Source: CAZBWP01 sp964630265 (GTDB taxonomy: Bacteria; Pseudomonadota; Alphaproteobacteria; Rhodospirillales; Defluviicoccaceae). From it: DNA of 30,787 nucleotides. Positions 15,587-24,013 of the stretch are shown piece after piece. The notes below the pieces were generated by a model. It was not told the origin of the DNA. It worked only from the letters and a program-made list of their open reading frames with translations, and did no database searches. The first letter of the stretch is position 1, and each line of letters starts with the position of its first letter. Made by a program: the position numbers and the translations under genes. Location of the stretch: positions 1 to 30,787 of the forward strand of contig CAZVRW010000037.1 of NCBI GenBank assembly GCA_964630265.1, in the 5' to 3' direction.

Positions 15587-18014
15587 ATGAAATCGGTTCG
15601 CGATCTGACGTGTCAGTTAGCGTGTGCCTGCATCGGACTCGCAACGGTGTTGGGCGCGCCGGGGTTCGCGGCGGCAGCGCCGATCACCCCGGCGTTCGAT
15701 CAATTGATCGAGTCCATGCCGGAAAACTCCTGGCTCAAGGTCAGCAGCAACCAGTTCGATGCCGGGATCTGGCCCGATCCGGATTTGCTCCCGGCGCCGT
15801 ACCAGGCGGGTGGCATCCTAAAGGCGTGGAGCAGCTTGGCGTGGGACTCCAGCCGCGCGCAGTTGATCCTGTGGGGCGGCGGCCACGCCAACTACGCCGG
15901 CAATGAAGTCTACACATGGGATGCCGAGTCCGGGGCGTGGGGGCGCGCGTCGGTGCCGTCGGCCCTGAAGGAAATCCAGAACCAGTTCAACAACCGGCCG
16001 GATTCGGTTCCGGTCGACCATCCGAACGTGCCGCAGTCGTCCCACACCTACGAGGGGAACGTCTATCTTCCCGTCATCGACCGCTTCGTCACCTTCGGCG
16101 GTGCCGCGTGGAAGAGTGGTCACGGTTTTCTCGACGCGGACGGCGTCCCGACCTCCGGCCCCTTCTTCTGGGATCCCTCGAGAGCCGACGCGAACAAGGT
16201 CGGCGGCGCCGACAACACGCACGTGATTTCGCCGGACCATCCGACCATGGCGGGCGGCAACATGTGGGAGAACCGCGATACGCTGCCGGACGAGTTCGCG
16301 CGACCGCCGTTCACCTGGAACATCCGCGCCCAGGCGGTGGTAGAGGACGGCCGCGACGTCGTCTACCTCCAGTCGGTGCGGTCGCTGTGGCGCTATGAGC
16401 CGGGTGATCCGGGCGATCCGTCGCAAGACGTCTGGACCAGGATCGGTGCTTCCGTGCGCGGTTCGACGCCGATGGAGGGGGCGTCCGCGGTCGACACCGA
16501 CAACAATTATTACGTGACCACCAAGCGGTTGCCGCCGGTGAGCACCTCGCTCTTGGAGGTGTTTGACCTGAACGCCGTCAGCCCGGGCAACCTGATCCGC
16601 GGCTTTGAAGTCACGCCGGTCGACGAGAGCGGCACGCCGATGACGATCGATTTGGCCTATTTCGGCATCGAGTACCGCGCCGGCACGTTCTATCTGATGG
16701 GAAGCGAGCAGACCAGGACCCAGGTGCAGCCGGGGCAGGGCGCCACGCTGCTGTATGCGATGGACGTTCCCGATGACCCGGTCAACGACGCCTGGGTGAT
16801 GCGGCTCCTGGTCGACGGTGCGGTCGAGCCCGACAGCCCCGTGCAGGCGGCGACCAGTGGCGGCATCCTCGGCAAATGGGACTATGTCGCGGAAAAGGAC
16901 ATCTTCCTCGGCGTTGCCGATGCCAACACCGGCGATGTCTGGGCCTACAAGCCGCAGGACTGGCTGGGCGGCGTCGGCGACGAAGGCGGCGNNNNNNNNN
17001 NNNNNNNNNNNNNNNNNNNNNNNNNNNNNNNNNNNNNNNNNNNNNNNNNNNNNNNNNNNNNNNNNNNNNNNNNNNNNNNNNNNNNNNNNNNACGAAGGCG
17101 GCGGCGAGGTCGTCGACGATGGCTCGTTCGACACGCGGCTCGCCGTCCTCGGTAGCGTCAGCGTCGGCAATGGTGCCGGCGTCTCCTGGCTGCAGGAGCC
17201 GGGGAGCACGTCGACGGCCAGTCTTGGCGTCTCCTCCAACGGGACGGACAGCATCCTTCCGATCGTCGGCGCGTTGGACAATGACACGGCTGTTGGCGGG
17301 GTGTTGACCCATGTCGGTGACGGGGTGTTCGCCAGCGCCAACGGCCAGGCGCAGCTTGCCTTCGGCGACGCCGACGCGGCGAGTACGGCCTTCACGGTGC
17401 CGATTCATTTGGTTCTGACCGTGGAGAACACGACGGACCCGGATGATCCCGACGCCGTGATCTTTGATGTCATGTTGCGATCGAGCCTGTTGCATTCGGT
17501 CATCGGCCAGGGGGCTTGGGCGGCGGCGACGTCGGACGTGACCATCACCCAGACGGGCCTCGGCGTGGTGTTCAGCAGTTCGATCGTCTCCGATAGCGTC
17601 GAGGGCGACAGCCGCGACGGCGTCGATCAGGGAACACGAGGTCTCCCCGTCGCGTTCGGCGCAACCGAGGACCTGCTGATCAGCGTCGATCCGGGCGAGA
17701 TCGTCGAGTTGATCATCAGCATCCTGGGCACCGGTCTGTCCGGCGATCCCGCCGGCTTCGCGAGCCTGGCCGCCAACACCGGACTGCGGATCGCCGATGT
17801 CACCGCCCGCCCGCTGGACATGGCGCTGGCCGCTTTCGGGGTGTCGGCCGCGGCGGAGGCGGAGAGCCCGGTCGAGTCGCTGGTGCAACCCCGGTTTACT
17901 CCCTTCCCCGAGCCGACAGCGGTGCCTGGCCCCCAGACGCTTGGCCTGTTCGGCATCGGCCTGCTCTGGCTCATCGGCGTCGGTCGCCGGTCGCGCCGCG
18001 GTTCGGACCGCTGA
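15587..18014 (+). CDS. Secreted kelch/galactose-oxidase-like protein with PEP-CTERM-like tail, interrupted by an assembly gap
   Basis: The start ATG 15587 follows GGAAGGGGG. There is a signal peptide of about 30 residues (to 'APGFAAAAP'). Before the gap come about 468 residues of beta-propeller-like sequence, e.g. 'LILWGGGHANYAGNEVYTWDAESGAWGR' (kelch type) and repeated YTW/LWRYEP blades. After it come about 306 residues of acidic, Asn/Asp/Thr-rich beta sequence, ending 'PEPTAVPGPQTLGLFGIGLLWLIGVGRR': a Pro motif, one membrane helix and an Arg cluster, as in PEP-CTERM sorting signals (here PGP rather than PEP). Family knowledge: such proteins are cut and anchored by an exosortase in exopolysaccharide producers; no exosortase is in the window. 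The two parts differ in frame only because the 100-N gap is nominal. They could in principle be two genes, but the shared flanking repeat argues for one. Confidence 0.7.
16992..17091. other. Assembly gap of 100 Ns inside a probable Gly/Asp/Glu repeat
   Basis: Exactly 100 Ns, the conventional length for a gap of unknown size. The bases before it end gacgaaggcggcg and those after it begin acgaaggcggcggcg, so both flanks carry the same sequence encoding DEGG(G). The gap therefore probably covers a collapsed repetitive linker between the two halves of the PEP-CTERM-like protein. Confidence 0.9.
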
Positions 18015-18627
18015 CGGGAGCCGGATCGCGTCGACCTACGCGTCCAACCACGCATCGAGCCGCCCGACGGGGCCGCGTCCCCGGATCGCGATCACCGGCA
18101 GTGCCGGTGTCGGCAAGACGACCCTGGCGCGGGCGCTGGCCGGACACCTGGATCTGCCGGTGATCGAGGAGGGCATGCGCCGGCGTCTTGAGGCGGGACT
18201 GGACCTCCACGCTCTCGGTCGGGACGGGCTGCGGACGCTGTTGATCGAGTTGTTCGACGAGATGCTGGACGACAGCCGCCGCGCGCTCGATCGTGCCGGC
18301 GGCTTCGTCGGCGACCGATCGGCATTCGATGTCGGCGCTTTCTGGCTGTTCTATGGCTTCGGCCATGACCGCGCGGCGACCGACGCGCTGATGGCGCGGG
18401 TGACGGCGGCGGCGGCTCTGTACGATGTGATCGTGGTGCTGCCCTGGGGCGGCGTACCGCTGGAGGACGACCGGATCCGCAGCGCCAACCCGTGGCTGCA
18501 ACTGCACTATCAGACCGTGATCGAGGGACTCGTCGCGCGCGGATCCGTGGCGACGGTGCGCGTGCCCACGGATTGCGGTGATCTGGAGTCTCGCGTCCGT
18601 CTCGTTGCTGCCGCTGTGGACCGATGA
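17941..18627 (+). CDS. Small P-loop NTPase/kinase (AAA_28 / NadR-like) with unclear start
   Basis: The conserved part begins at about 18085: 'RIAITGSAGVGKTTLARALAGHLDLPVIEEGMRRRLE' has the Walker A GSAGVGKTT. It is followed by 'LIELFDEMLDDSRRALDRAGGFVGDRSAFDVGAFW', where the DRS segment is the acidic/Walker-B-like site, and 'YDVIVVLPWGGVPLEDDRIRSANP', a lid-like region. This order is typical of AAA_28/NadR-C-like nucleotide kinases (about 180 residues). The exact substrate is unknown. Start problem: there is no ATG, GTG or TTG between the previous stop (18014) and the Walker A. The nearest in-frame start is a TTG at 17941 and the next an ATG at 17797, both inside the preceding gene. The start given is therefore provisional; a sequence error or a rare start codon is possible. 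Confidence 0.7.
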   Translation: MACSASACSGSSASVAGRAAVRTADGSRIASTYASNHASSRPTGPRPRIAITGSAGVGKTTLARALAGHLDLPVIEEGMRRRLEAGLDLHALGRDGLRTLLIELFDEMLDDSRRALDRAGGFVGDRSAFDVGAFWLFYGFGHDRAATDALMARVTAAAALYDVIVVLPWGGVPLEDDRIRSANPWLQLHYQTVIEGLVARGSVATVRVPTDCGDLESRVRLVAAAVDR

Positions 18628-18676
18628 GCAGGATTCGCCGGCGGCGCGCGCCTGGCCTTCGCATGCGCAAAATTCA

Positions 18677-18704
18677 TTGCTGCTTTGCAATATTCTCGTA
18701 ATAA
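18677..18704 (+). promoter_or_regulatory. Weak promoter-like sequence before the 34-residue membrane protein
   Basis: TTGCTG (18677-18682), a 16-base spacer, then TAATAA (18699-18704), in an AT-rich island at 18660-18735. It lies about 120 bases before the small gene. It is the only promoter-like pair I could place there. Confidence 0.28.
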
Positions 18705-18824
18705 GTTTGTCTGATCGTCTTCTATCCTCAGAGATTGCAACGGCGAATGCCGACCTGTCTCGGCGATTTGGGAGGAAGATTCACGCCCGAGCGGTTTCGA
18801 ACCGGAGTGCATGGAGGTGCAGTC

Positions 18825-18929
18825 ATGAAGTTGAGCCAAGGCATTGCGCAGATCGCGCCTTATGTGGCCATCGCGACGGCTATTCTCCTCACGATGTATG
18901 TGTTTTCTGGGGTGATGCAGCTGAATTGA
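18825..18929 (+). CDS. Single-pass small membrane protein, 34 residues, unknown function
   Basis: The sequence starts MKLSQGIAQIAPYVAIATA and ends in MQLN. After a short polar head, residues about 11-30 form one hydrophobic helix containing few charges, so it should sit in the inner membrane. Support for expression: a strong ribosome site GGAGG (18813-18817) seven bases before ATG 18825, an AT-rich promoter-like region upstream, and a clear intrinsic terminator 24 bases after the stop. The gene is therefore likely its own transcription unit. A TTG at 18735 could extend it by 30 residues, but that has no ribosome site and its composition looks non-coding. I do not recognise a family. Known small single-helix proteins often stabilise larger membrane complexes, which is only a guess here. 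Confidence 0.65.
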   Translation: MKLSQGIAQIAPYVAIATAILLTMYVFSGVMQLN

Positions 18930-18952
18930 TCGGGCACGAACGCCGCGGGTGG

Positions 18953-18985
18953 AAACGGGAGACCTTCTGTTCTCCCGTTTCTGTT
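18953..18985 (+). terminator. Intrinsic terminator after the 34-residue protein gene
   Basis: A perfect 10-bp stem, AAACGGGAGA (18953-18962) and TCTCCCGTTT (18971-18980), with an 8-base loop, followed by ctgtttg. The AT-rich base of the stem and the T-rich tail fit Rho-independent termination. The following 18986-19071 shows no gene. Confidence 0.8.
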
Positions 18986-19071
18986 TGATCGCCGTGGTTC
19001 GCGCGGTCGCCGCCCGCGAGGTGGTTCGCCGGCCGGGGCCGTGAGCCTTGGTCCGGTCCGCCGCTGCCGCC

Positions 19072-20199
19072 TCAGGTGTCCTCGGCCATCCCCCGGATCT
19101 CGGCTCGGACGAGGCCGGGGTTGGGTGGGTCGGCGAGGGTGGTCAGCCAGTGGTCGGGGGGCGTCCGACCACGCCGGTGCGCCCAGTTGAGGGAGCGCAG
19201 CACGTCTTCCGCTGCCGCCGGCAGCCGGTCGGGGACCTCTTGGCCAGAGAGGATGGCCCAGATCCCGGTCCAGCAGCGCGCCACCGCGAACGGGTTGTAG
19301 CCGCCGCCGCCAAGCACCAACAGCCGCGGAGACAGCCCGCGCAGGGCGTCCACGGCCCTCCAGAGTGCGCCATTGGATAACGCCAGCTTGCTCATGGGAT
19401 CGTCCGCCAGCGCGTCGCACCCGGCCTGAACGATCAGAGCGTCCGGCACGAAGCACTCGATCTCCGGCAACACGACGGCCGCCATCAGGAGGGCGAGTTC
19501 GCTGTCGTTAAAGCCGGGCGGCACCGGGCAGTTGCGGGCGGCGCCGCCGGCTCGGTCGTGGCGACCGCCCGGCGCGCAGGGCGGGTCCGTGCGCGACATC
19601 GGCCAACGGCCGTGTTCGTGGATCGACAACGTGAACACCCGGGCATCGTCGTGGAACGCCGCCTGAACGCCGTCACCGAAATGCGCGTCCAGGTCCAGGT
19701 AGAACACCCGGCCGAGACCGCCGTCGAGCAGGGCGAGGATCGCCAGCACTGGATCGTTGAAAACGCAGAAGCCGCTGGCCCGGCCAGCTTGGCCGTGGTG
19801 GGTGCCGCCGGCGGGGTTGTAAATGACGCCGGGCCGTTCCAGCAGCCGATTTGCCGCCAGCAGCGAGGCGCCACACGCGGTGGCCGGGCGCCGGAAGATC
19901 TCGCCGTAGATCGGATTGCCGTTGATCCCGAGGTTGTAGCGTTGCCGCTCATCTTCGCTCAGTCGGCCGTCCCGCTCGGCCCGTGCGACGGCGGCGACGT
20001 AGTCGGGCGCATGGAACCGGGCGATCTGCGGGGGTTCGGCGCGCGGGCATTCGATGTAGGTGCCCGCCGGAAGCCAGCCCAGCGCCCGGCAGAGGTCGGT
20101 CGCCACCGACACCCGCGGGATTGCCAGCGGATGCCCCGGCGCGTGTCGCGACGTGCGGAACACCTCGCTGCCGAGGAACACCGGCGTCGCCGGGGTCAT
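19072..20199 (-). CDS. Histone deacetylase-family (AcuC/amidohydrolase-like) protein
   Basis: 375 residues from ATG 20199 (MTPATPVFLGSEVFRTSRHAPGHPL). It keeps the zinc deacetylase layout: the His-His pair in 'GGTHHGQAGRASGFCVFND', zinc ligands Asp and His in 'FYLDLDAHFGDGVQ' (the usual second His of DxHHGDG is Phe here), the third ligand Asp in 'IVQAGCDALADDP', and the catalytic Tyr in 'LGGGGYNPFAVARCW'. Bacterial members remove acetyl or other acyl groups from lysines (AcuC) or from polyamine-like amides; which applies is not visible. The frame is open to 20304, but that extension is Arg-rich and non-conserved. It is 61 bp downstream of the endonuclease/phosphatase-family gene, on the same strand. 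Confidence 0.9.
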   Translation of the reverse strand: MTPATPVFLGSEVFRTSRHAPGHPLAIPRVSVATDLCRALGWLPAGTYIECPRAEPPQIARFHAPDYVAAVARAERDGRLSEDERQRYNLGINGNPIYGEIFRRPATACGASLLAANRLLERPGVIYNPAGGTHHGQAGRASGFCVFNDPVLAILALLDGGLGRVFYLDLDAHFGDGVQAAFHDDARVFTLSIHEHGRWPMSRTDPPCAPGGRHDRAGGAARNCPVPPGFNDSELALLMAAVVLPEIECFVPDALIVQAGCDALADDPMSKLALSNGALWRAVDALRGLSPRLLVLGGGGYNPFAVARCWTGIWAILSGQEVPDRLPAAAEDVLRSLNWAHRRGRTPPDHWLTTLADPPNPGLVRAEIRGMAEDT

Positions 20200-20260
20200 G
20201 GCGCAGGGCGTCGAAGGCGGTCGCCCATCAGCCGCACGCGGTGAAGCGCCCGGCGTGGCA

Positions 20261-21073
20261 TCACGGCGTGACCGGGCCTCCGCCCGCCGCCCGGCGCCGG
20301 TCAACGGTCGCCGCCGACGCGGCGAGGGCCGCCTCGGCCATCAATGGTAGATGGTCGGACGTGCGCACGGCGAGATCGGTGCGCAAAACGTGCGACATGC
20401 GAATGCTCCAGTGGACGGAGAGGTAGATCCGATCCAACGCGAACAGCGGGCGCCATGCCGGGTAGGTGGGCGCCGAAACGCAGGCGGCAAGGTGCTGGCG
20501 CAGCAGGCGAGACGCCCGCGTCCACTCCCTCACGATGTTAAAATCCCCGAGGATCACCGTCGGCGGCGCCCCGGGCGCATCCGGTGCGATCGCCTCGATC
20601 AGCCGCGCCGCCTGGATCTCGCGCTCCGGCGGGGTCAATCCGAAGTGCGCGACGACGACGCGAAGCCGCGTCGCGCCGTCCTGCAGATCGACGGCGATCG
20701 CCCCGCGCGGCGCGTGACCGATGACCTTAAGATCGATCCAGTTGACGTTCGCGATCGGCAGTCGCGAGAGCAGGGCATTGCCGAACCTCGATCGCAATGG
20801 GTCCCGGACCAGCCCCTCGACGACCTGGTAGCCTGTCCGGTCCCGCAGGACGGCGAACTGATCGATGCGGGCGTGATGGGCCCGGTGCCAGCCGACCTCC
20901 TGCAGGCCGATGACATCGGCATCGACGCTCTCGATCACCGACACCACGCGGTTCAGGTCCATCCGTTCGTCGCTGCCGACTCCGGAATGGATGTTCCAGG
21001 TCGCGAACCGCAAGCCGTTGGTCGACCGCGGCCCCGCGACCGGCGCGAAGCGCTCGTTATCGAGGGAGTGCAT
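20261..21073 (-). CDS. Endonuclease/exonuclease/phosphatase-family metal-dependent hydrolase
   Basis: 270 residues from ATG 21073 (MHSLDNERFAPVAG). The family landmarks occur in order: 'LRFATWNIHSGVG' (Asn), 'DVIGLQEVGWHR' (metal-binding Glu), 'LRVVVAHFGLTPPEREIQ' (His), 'PTVILGDFNIVREW' (Asp/Asn) and 'RTSDHLPLMAEA' (catalytic Asp-His). Such Mg-dependent enzymes cleave phosphodiesters in DNA, RNA or phospholipids; length and motif wording resemble YbhP-like members. There is no signal peptide or membrane span, so it is probably cytosolic. An upstream alternative start (21154) adds non-conserved residues. It appears to be the first gene of a two-gene unit with the deacetylase-family gene. Confidence 0.88.
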   Translation of the reverse strand: MHSLDNERFAPVAGPRSTNGLRFATWNIHSGVGSDERMDLNRVVSVIESVDADVIGLQEVGWHRAHHARIDQFAVLRDRTGYQVVEGLVRDPLRSRFGNALLSRLPIANVNWIDLKVIGHAPRGAIAVDLQDGATRLRVVVAHFGLTPPEREIQAARLIEAIAPDAPGAPPTVILGDFNIVREWTRASRLLRQHLAACVSAPTYPAWRPLFALDRIYLSVHWSIRMSHVLRTDLAVRTSDHLPLMAEAALAASAATVDRRRAAGGGPVTP

Positions 21074-21318
21074 GTTTCTGCCGAATGGGTCCCACCGTCT
21101 GCATCCTGCCGCCGCGTCGCGCGCAACGCGCGTTATCGCGCCCAGGTGTAGCACCGGACGCGGTGCGTCTCCACCTAACAGGGCAACACCACGCTTCCCG
21201 TCGACGACGATCGGGCCTGCCCTCGCCGGTCATTCGAAGCCGACGACCGAGGTCCTCACCGCGGCCGGCTGGACGATTTGCGGTTCTCGGACAGCGGACA
21301 AGCTTTTAGGCTCGCTGC

Positions 21319-22020
21319 ATGATTCCGTTTCGCACCACGGTGGACGCGCATGCCTCCCCCAACGTCACGATGACGCTGATCGTCGCCAACATCGCGGTCT
21401 TCGTCGTGCAGTTGGGATTGGGGGAGCCCGCGGCAACGCGGTTCGTGTTCACCTATGGCCTGGTGCCTGGCTTCTTCACCGAGCCGTCGATGGCGCTCCG
21501 TCACGACATCGACTATTGGCCGGTGTTGACGCTGGTCACCAACACCTTCATGCACGGCGGCTGGCTGCATTTGATCATCAACATGTGGACGCTGTGGCTG
21601 TTCGGCGTGCCGGTCGAGGATCGCCTTGGATCCTGGCGCTTTCTCCTGCTCTATCTCGTCTGCGGCGCGGCCGGCAGCGTCACCCACCTGGTCAGCAATC
21701 TGGGCTCGTTCATCCCGGCCGTCGGCGCCTCGGGGGCGATTGCCGGGCTGCTCGGCGCCTTCGTCTGGATGTTCCCGCGCGACCGCGTCGCCGTCGTCGT
21801 GCCGATCATCATCATCCCGCTGATCTTCCACGTGCCCGTACTGATCTTCGCCATCGTCTGGTTCGCCCTGCAGATCGTCCCGGGGCTGCTGCAACTGGCC
21901 GAAAGCGGCCGCAGCGCCGGCATCGCCTGGTGGGCGCACATCGGCGGCTTCGTCGCGGGCCTGGTGATCATGGCTTGGCTCCGGCCGCGGCGCGCTGCGC
22001 CCGGGCCGTGGACACGCTGA
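21319..22020 (+). CDS. Rhomboid-family intramembrane serine protease
   Basis: 233 residues with about six membrane helices. Signature elements: 'LVTNTFMHGGWLHLIINMWTLWLFG' (the oxyanion/His-Asn helix), 'VGASGAIAGLLGAF' with the catalytic Ser of GASG, and 'WWAHIGGFVAGLVIMAW' with the catalytic His. The Ser-His dyad is complete, so it should cleave membrane-spanning substrates. A longer insert between 'FVFTYGLVPGFF' and the conserved HGGW helix is common in bacterial rhomboids. ATG 21319 is the only sensible start; the ribosome site is weak. It is divergent from the endonuclease/phosphatase-family gene across about 245 bases in which I see no gene and no convincing promoter. Confidence 0.93.
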   Translation: MIPFRTTVDAHASPNVTMTLIVANIAVFVVQLGLGEPAATRFVFTYGLVPGFFTEPSMALRHDIDYWPVLTLVTNTFMHGGWLHLIINMWTLWLFGVPVEDRLGSWRFLLLYLVCGAAGSVTHLVSNLGSFIPAVGASGAIAGLLGAFVWMFPRDRVAVVVPIIIIPLIFHVPVLIFAIVWFALQIVPGLLQLAESGRSAGIAWWAHIGGFVAGLVIMAWLRPRRAAPGPWTR

Positions 22021-22026
22021 GCGCAC

Positions 22027-22060
22027 CTACGTGGCCCCCGCGCCAACGTAGCCGGGGCCG
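22027..22060 (+). other. Overlapping alternative hairpins after the rhomboid gene
   Basis: CTACGT (22027-22032) pairs with ACGTAG (22046-22051). The stem extends to GG/CC with one bulged A. GGCCCC (22033-22038, in its loop side) can instead pair with GGGGCC (22054-22059). The two folds exclude each other. There is no T-run. It may act as a factor-dependent terminator or an attenuator before the ior/kor operon. Confidence 0.35.
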
Positions 22061-22170
22061 AGGCCGACCGACCGACAAGCCGCTGGCTTGAATCCGCGCA
22101 TCTGATACGATATGGGCGAGCATGCGTCGGGGTTTGCCCCGGCGCGAAGAAGAGATTGGGAGGAAACGCC

Positions 22171-23985
22171 GTGGATACCCCACTCGACAGCGCCGTCGAG
22201 ACGGTTGTGCCGCAAAATCCCGCCGTGCGGCCGCTCACCGGCAACGAAGCGATCGCCCGAGGGGCCTGGGAGGCCGGGGTGCGTGTCGCAGCGGCCTATC
22301 CCGGAACGCCGAGCACCGAGATCCTGGAAGCGCTCGCGCGCTATCCGCTCGATGACCTGCACGCCCAATGGTCGACCAACGAGAAGGTCGCCCTGGACGT
22401 CGCCATCGGCGCGTCGCTGGCCGGGGTTCGCGCCCTCAGTGCAATGAAGCATGTGGGCCTCAACGTTGCCGCCGACGCCCTGATGTCGCAGACTTATATC
22501 GGCGTCAACGCCGGCTTGGTTCTCGTCGTTTGCGACGATCCGGGCATCCACAGTTCGCAGAACGAGCAGGACACGCGCATCCTCGCCCGACTCGCCAACG
22601 TGCCGGTGCTGGAGCCGTCGGACGCCCAGGAAGCGCTGGAGATGACGCGCGCCGCCTTCGACATCAGCGAGGCCTTCGACACTGCGGTGATCGTCCGCGG
22701 CACCACGCGCCTGTCGCACACCCGGTCCCTGGTCGTCACCGGCCCAAGGCGCACGCCTCCGCAGCGCGGCTTTGTCGAGAACGCCAACAAGAACGTGATG
22801 ATCCCCGCCAATGCCCGGATCCGCCATCCGCTGGTGATCGAACGCGAGCGCAAGCTGCGCGACTTCTTCGCCACGTCGGACCTCACCCGCCATGACGAGG
22901 GCGATCCCAGTGTCGGAGTGATCACTGCCGGCATCTGCTACACCTACGTCAAGGAGGTGCTGCCGCACGCCAGCGTGCTGAAGCTGGCCGCCTCCTACCC
23001 CTTGCCCATGGAGCGCATCGCCGAGTTCTGCCGCACGGTGGACCGCGTTTTCGTCATCGAGGAACTGGAACCGGTGATCGAGACGGAGATCCGCGCCGCC
23101 GGGCTCGCCGTCGAGGGCAAGGCCTATTTCCCCCGCACCGGCGAGTTGTCGCCGGAGGCGGCGCGCGACGGCTTCGAGCAAGCCGGCCTGCTGCAACCGC
23201 GGCCGTCCATCGAGCCCTGGCAGGTCAGCGCGCCGGTGCGCCCGCCCGTGCTCTGCGCCGGCTGTCCCCACACCATGAGCTATATGGCGCTGCGCGCGCT
23301 CGACGCCCGCGTCGCCGGCGATATCGGCTGCTACACGCTGGCAACCATCGAGCCGCTGCGCTCCATCGATACCTGCGTCTCCATGGGGTCCAGCATCGCC
23401 AACGCCGTCGGCATCGCCAAGGCGGGGACGGAAACCAAGCCGATCATCGCCACCATTGGCGACTCGACGTTCCTGCACGCCGGTATCCCGCCGCTGATCG
23501 ATGCCGTCTACAACGACGCCAACATCACCGTCATCATCCTCGACAACCACGTCACCGCCATGACCGGCGGCCAGGACCATGCGGGCACCGGCCGCACGCT
23601 GCGTGGCGAGCCCGCCAATCGGATCGATTTCGAGCAGATGGTCCGCGCCTGTGGCGTCAAGTGGGTGAAGAAGGTCGACAGCTACGACGTCGCCGGCATG
23701 TATCAGGCATTCCGCGAGGCCGCCGCCTTCAAAGGCGTGTCCGTGGTGATTTCCGATCGGCCGTGCGTGCTTGATCCGGTGAAGATCAAGGGCCCGGCGC
23801 TGCATGTGGATGCCGCCGGCTGCACCGCCTGCCAGGCCTGCATGAACCTGGGCTGCCCGGCACTCGGCTGGACCGACGAGATCTTCGACGGGCACCACAA
23901 GGTGACCATCGATGGGGGCATGTGCATCGGCTGTACGCTGTGCGCGCAGATCTGTCCCTCCGACTGCATCCGGCCGTCGGTTTAG
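22171..23985 (+). CDS. iorA: Indolepyruvate-type 2-oxoacid:ferredoxin oxidoreductase, alpha subunit
   Basis: 604 residues. It oxidatively decarboxylates an aryl 2-oxoacid (indolepyruvate type) to the acyl-CoA, passing electrons to ferredoxin. Domains: N-terminal pyrimidine-binding part with 'VRVAAAYPGTPSTEILEAL'; thiamine-diphosphate-binding part from 'CAGCPHT' through 'GDSTFLHAGIPPLIDAVYND' (about 430 on) and 'LDNHVTAMTGGQ'; C-terminal ferredoxin with two clusters, C-x2-C-x2-C-x4-CP from residue 551 and C-x2-C-x2-C-x3-CP from 585. Start: GTG 22171 follows GGGAGGA with six-base spacing; the TTG at 22156 lies inside that ribosome site and is rejected. It is the first gene of the five-gene operon; the next gene starts 28 bases after its stop. 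Substrate preference (indole-, phenyl- or hydroxyphenylpyruvate) is not determined by sequence. Confidence 0.93.
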   Translation: MDTPLDSAVETVVPQNPAVRPLTGNEAIARGAWEAGVRVAAAYPGTPSTEILEALARYPLDDLHAQWSTNEKVALDVAIGASLAGVRALSAMKHVGLNVAADALMSQTYIGVNAGLVLVVCDDPGIHSSQNEQDTRILARLANVPVLEPSDAQEALEMTRAAFDISEAFDTAVIVRGTTRLSHTRSLVVTGPRRTPPQRGFVENANKNVMIPANARIRHPLVIERERKLRDFFATSDLTRHDEGDPSVGVITAGICYTYVKEVLPHASVLKLAASYPLPMERIAEFCRTVDRVFVIEELEPVIETEIRAAGLAVEGKAYFPRTGELSPEAARDGFEQAGLLQPRPSIEPWQVSAPVRPPVLCAGCPHTMSYMALRALDARVAGDIGCYTLATIEPLRSIDTCVSMGSSIANAVGIAKAGTETKPIIATIGDSTFLHAGIPPLIDAVYNDANITVIILDNHVTAMTGGQDHAGTGRTLRGEPANRIDFEQMVRACGVKWVKKVDSYDVAGMYQAFREAAAFKGVSVVISDRPCVLDPVKIKGPALHVDAAGCTACQACMNLGCPALGWTDEIFDGHHKVTIDGGMCIGCTLCAQICPSDCIRPSV

Positions 23986-24013
23986 CGGTGTCTTTCGGTC
24001 AGCGGGTGCGGCA

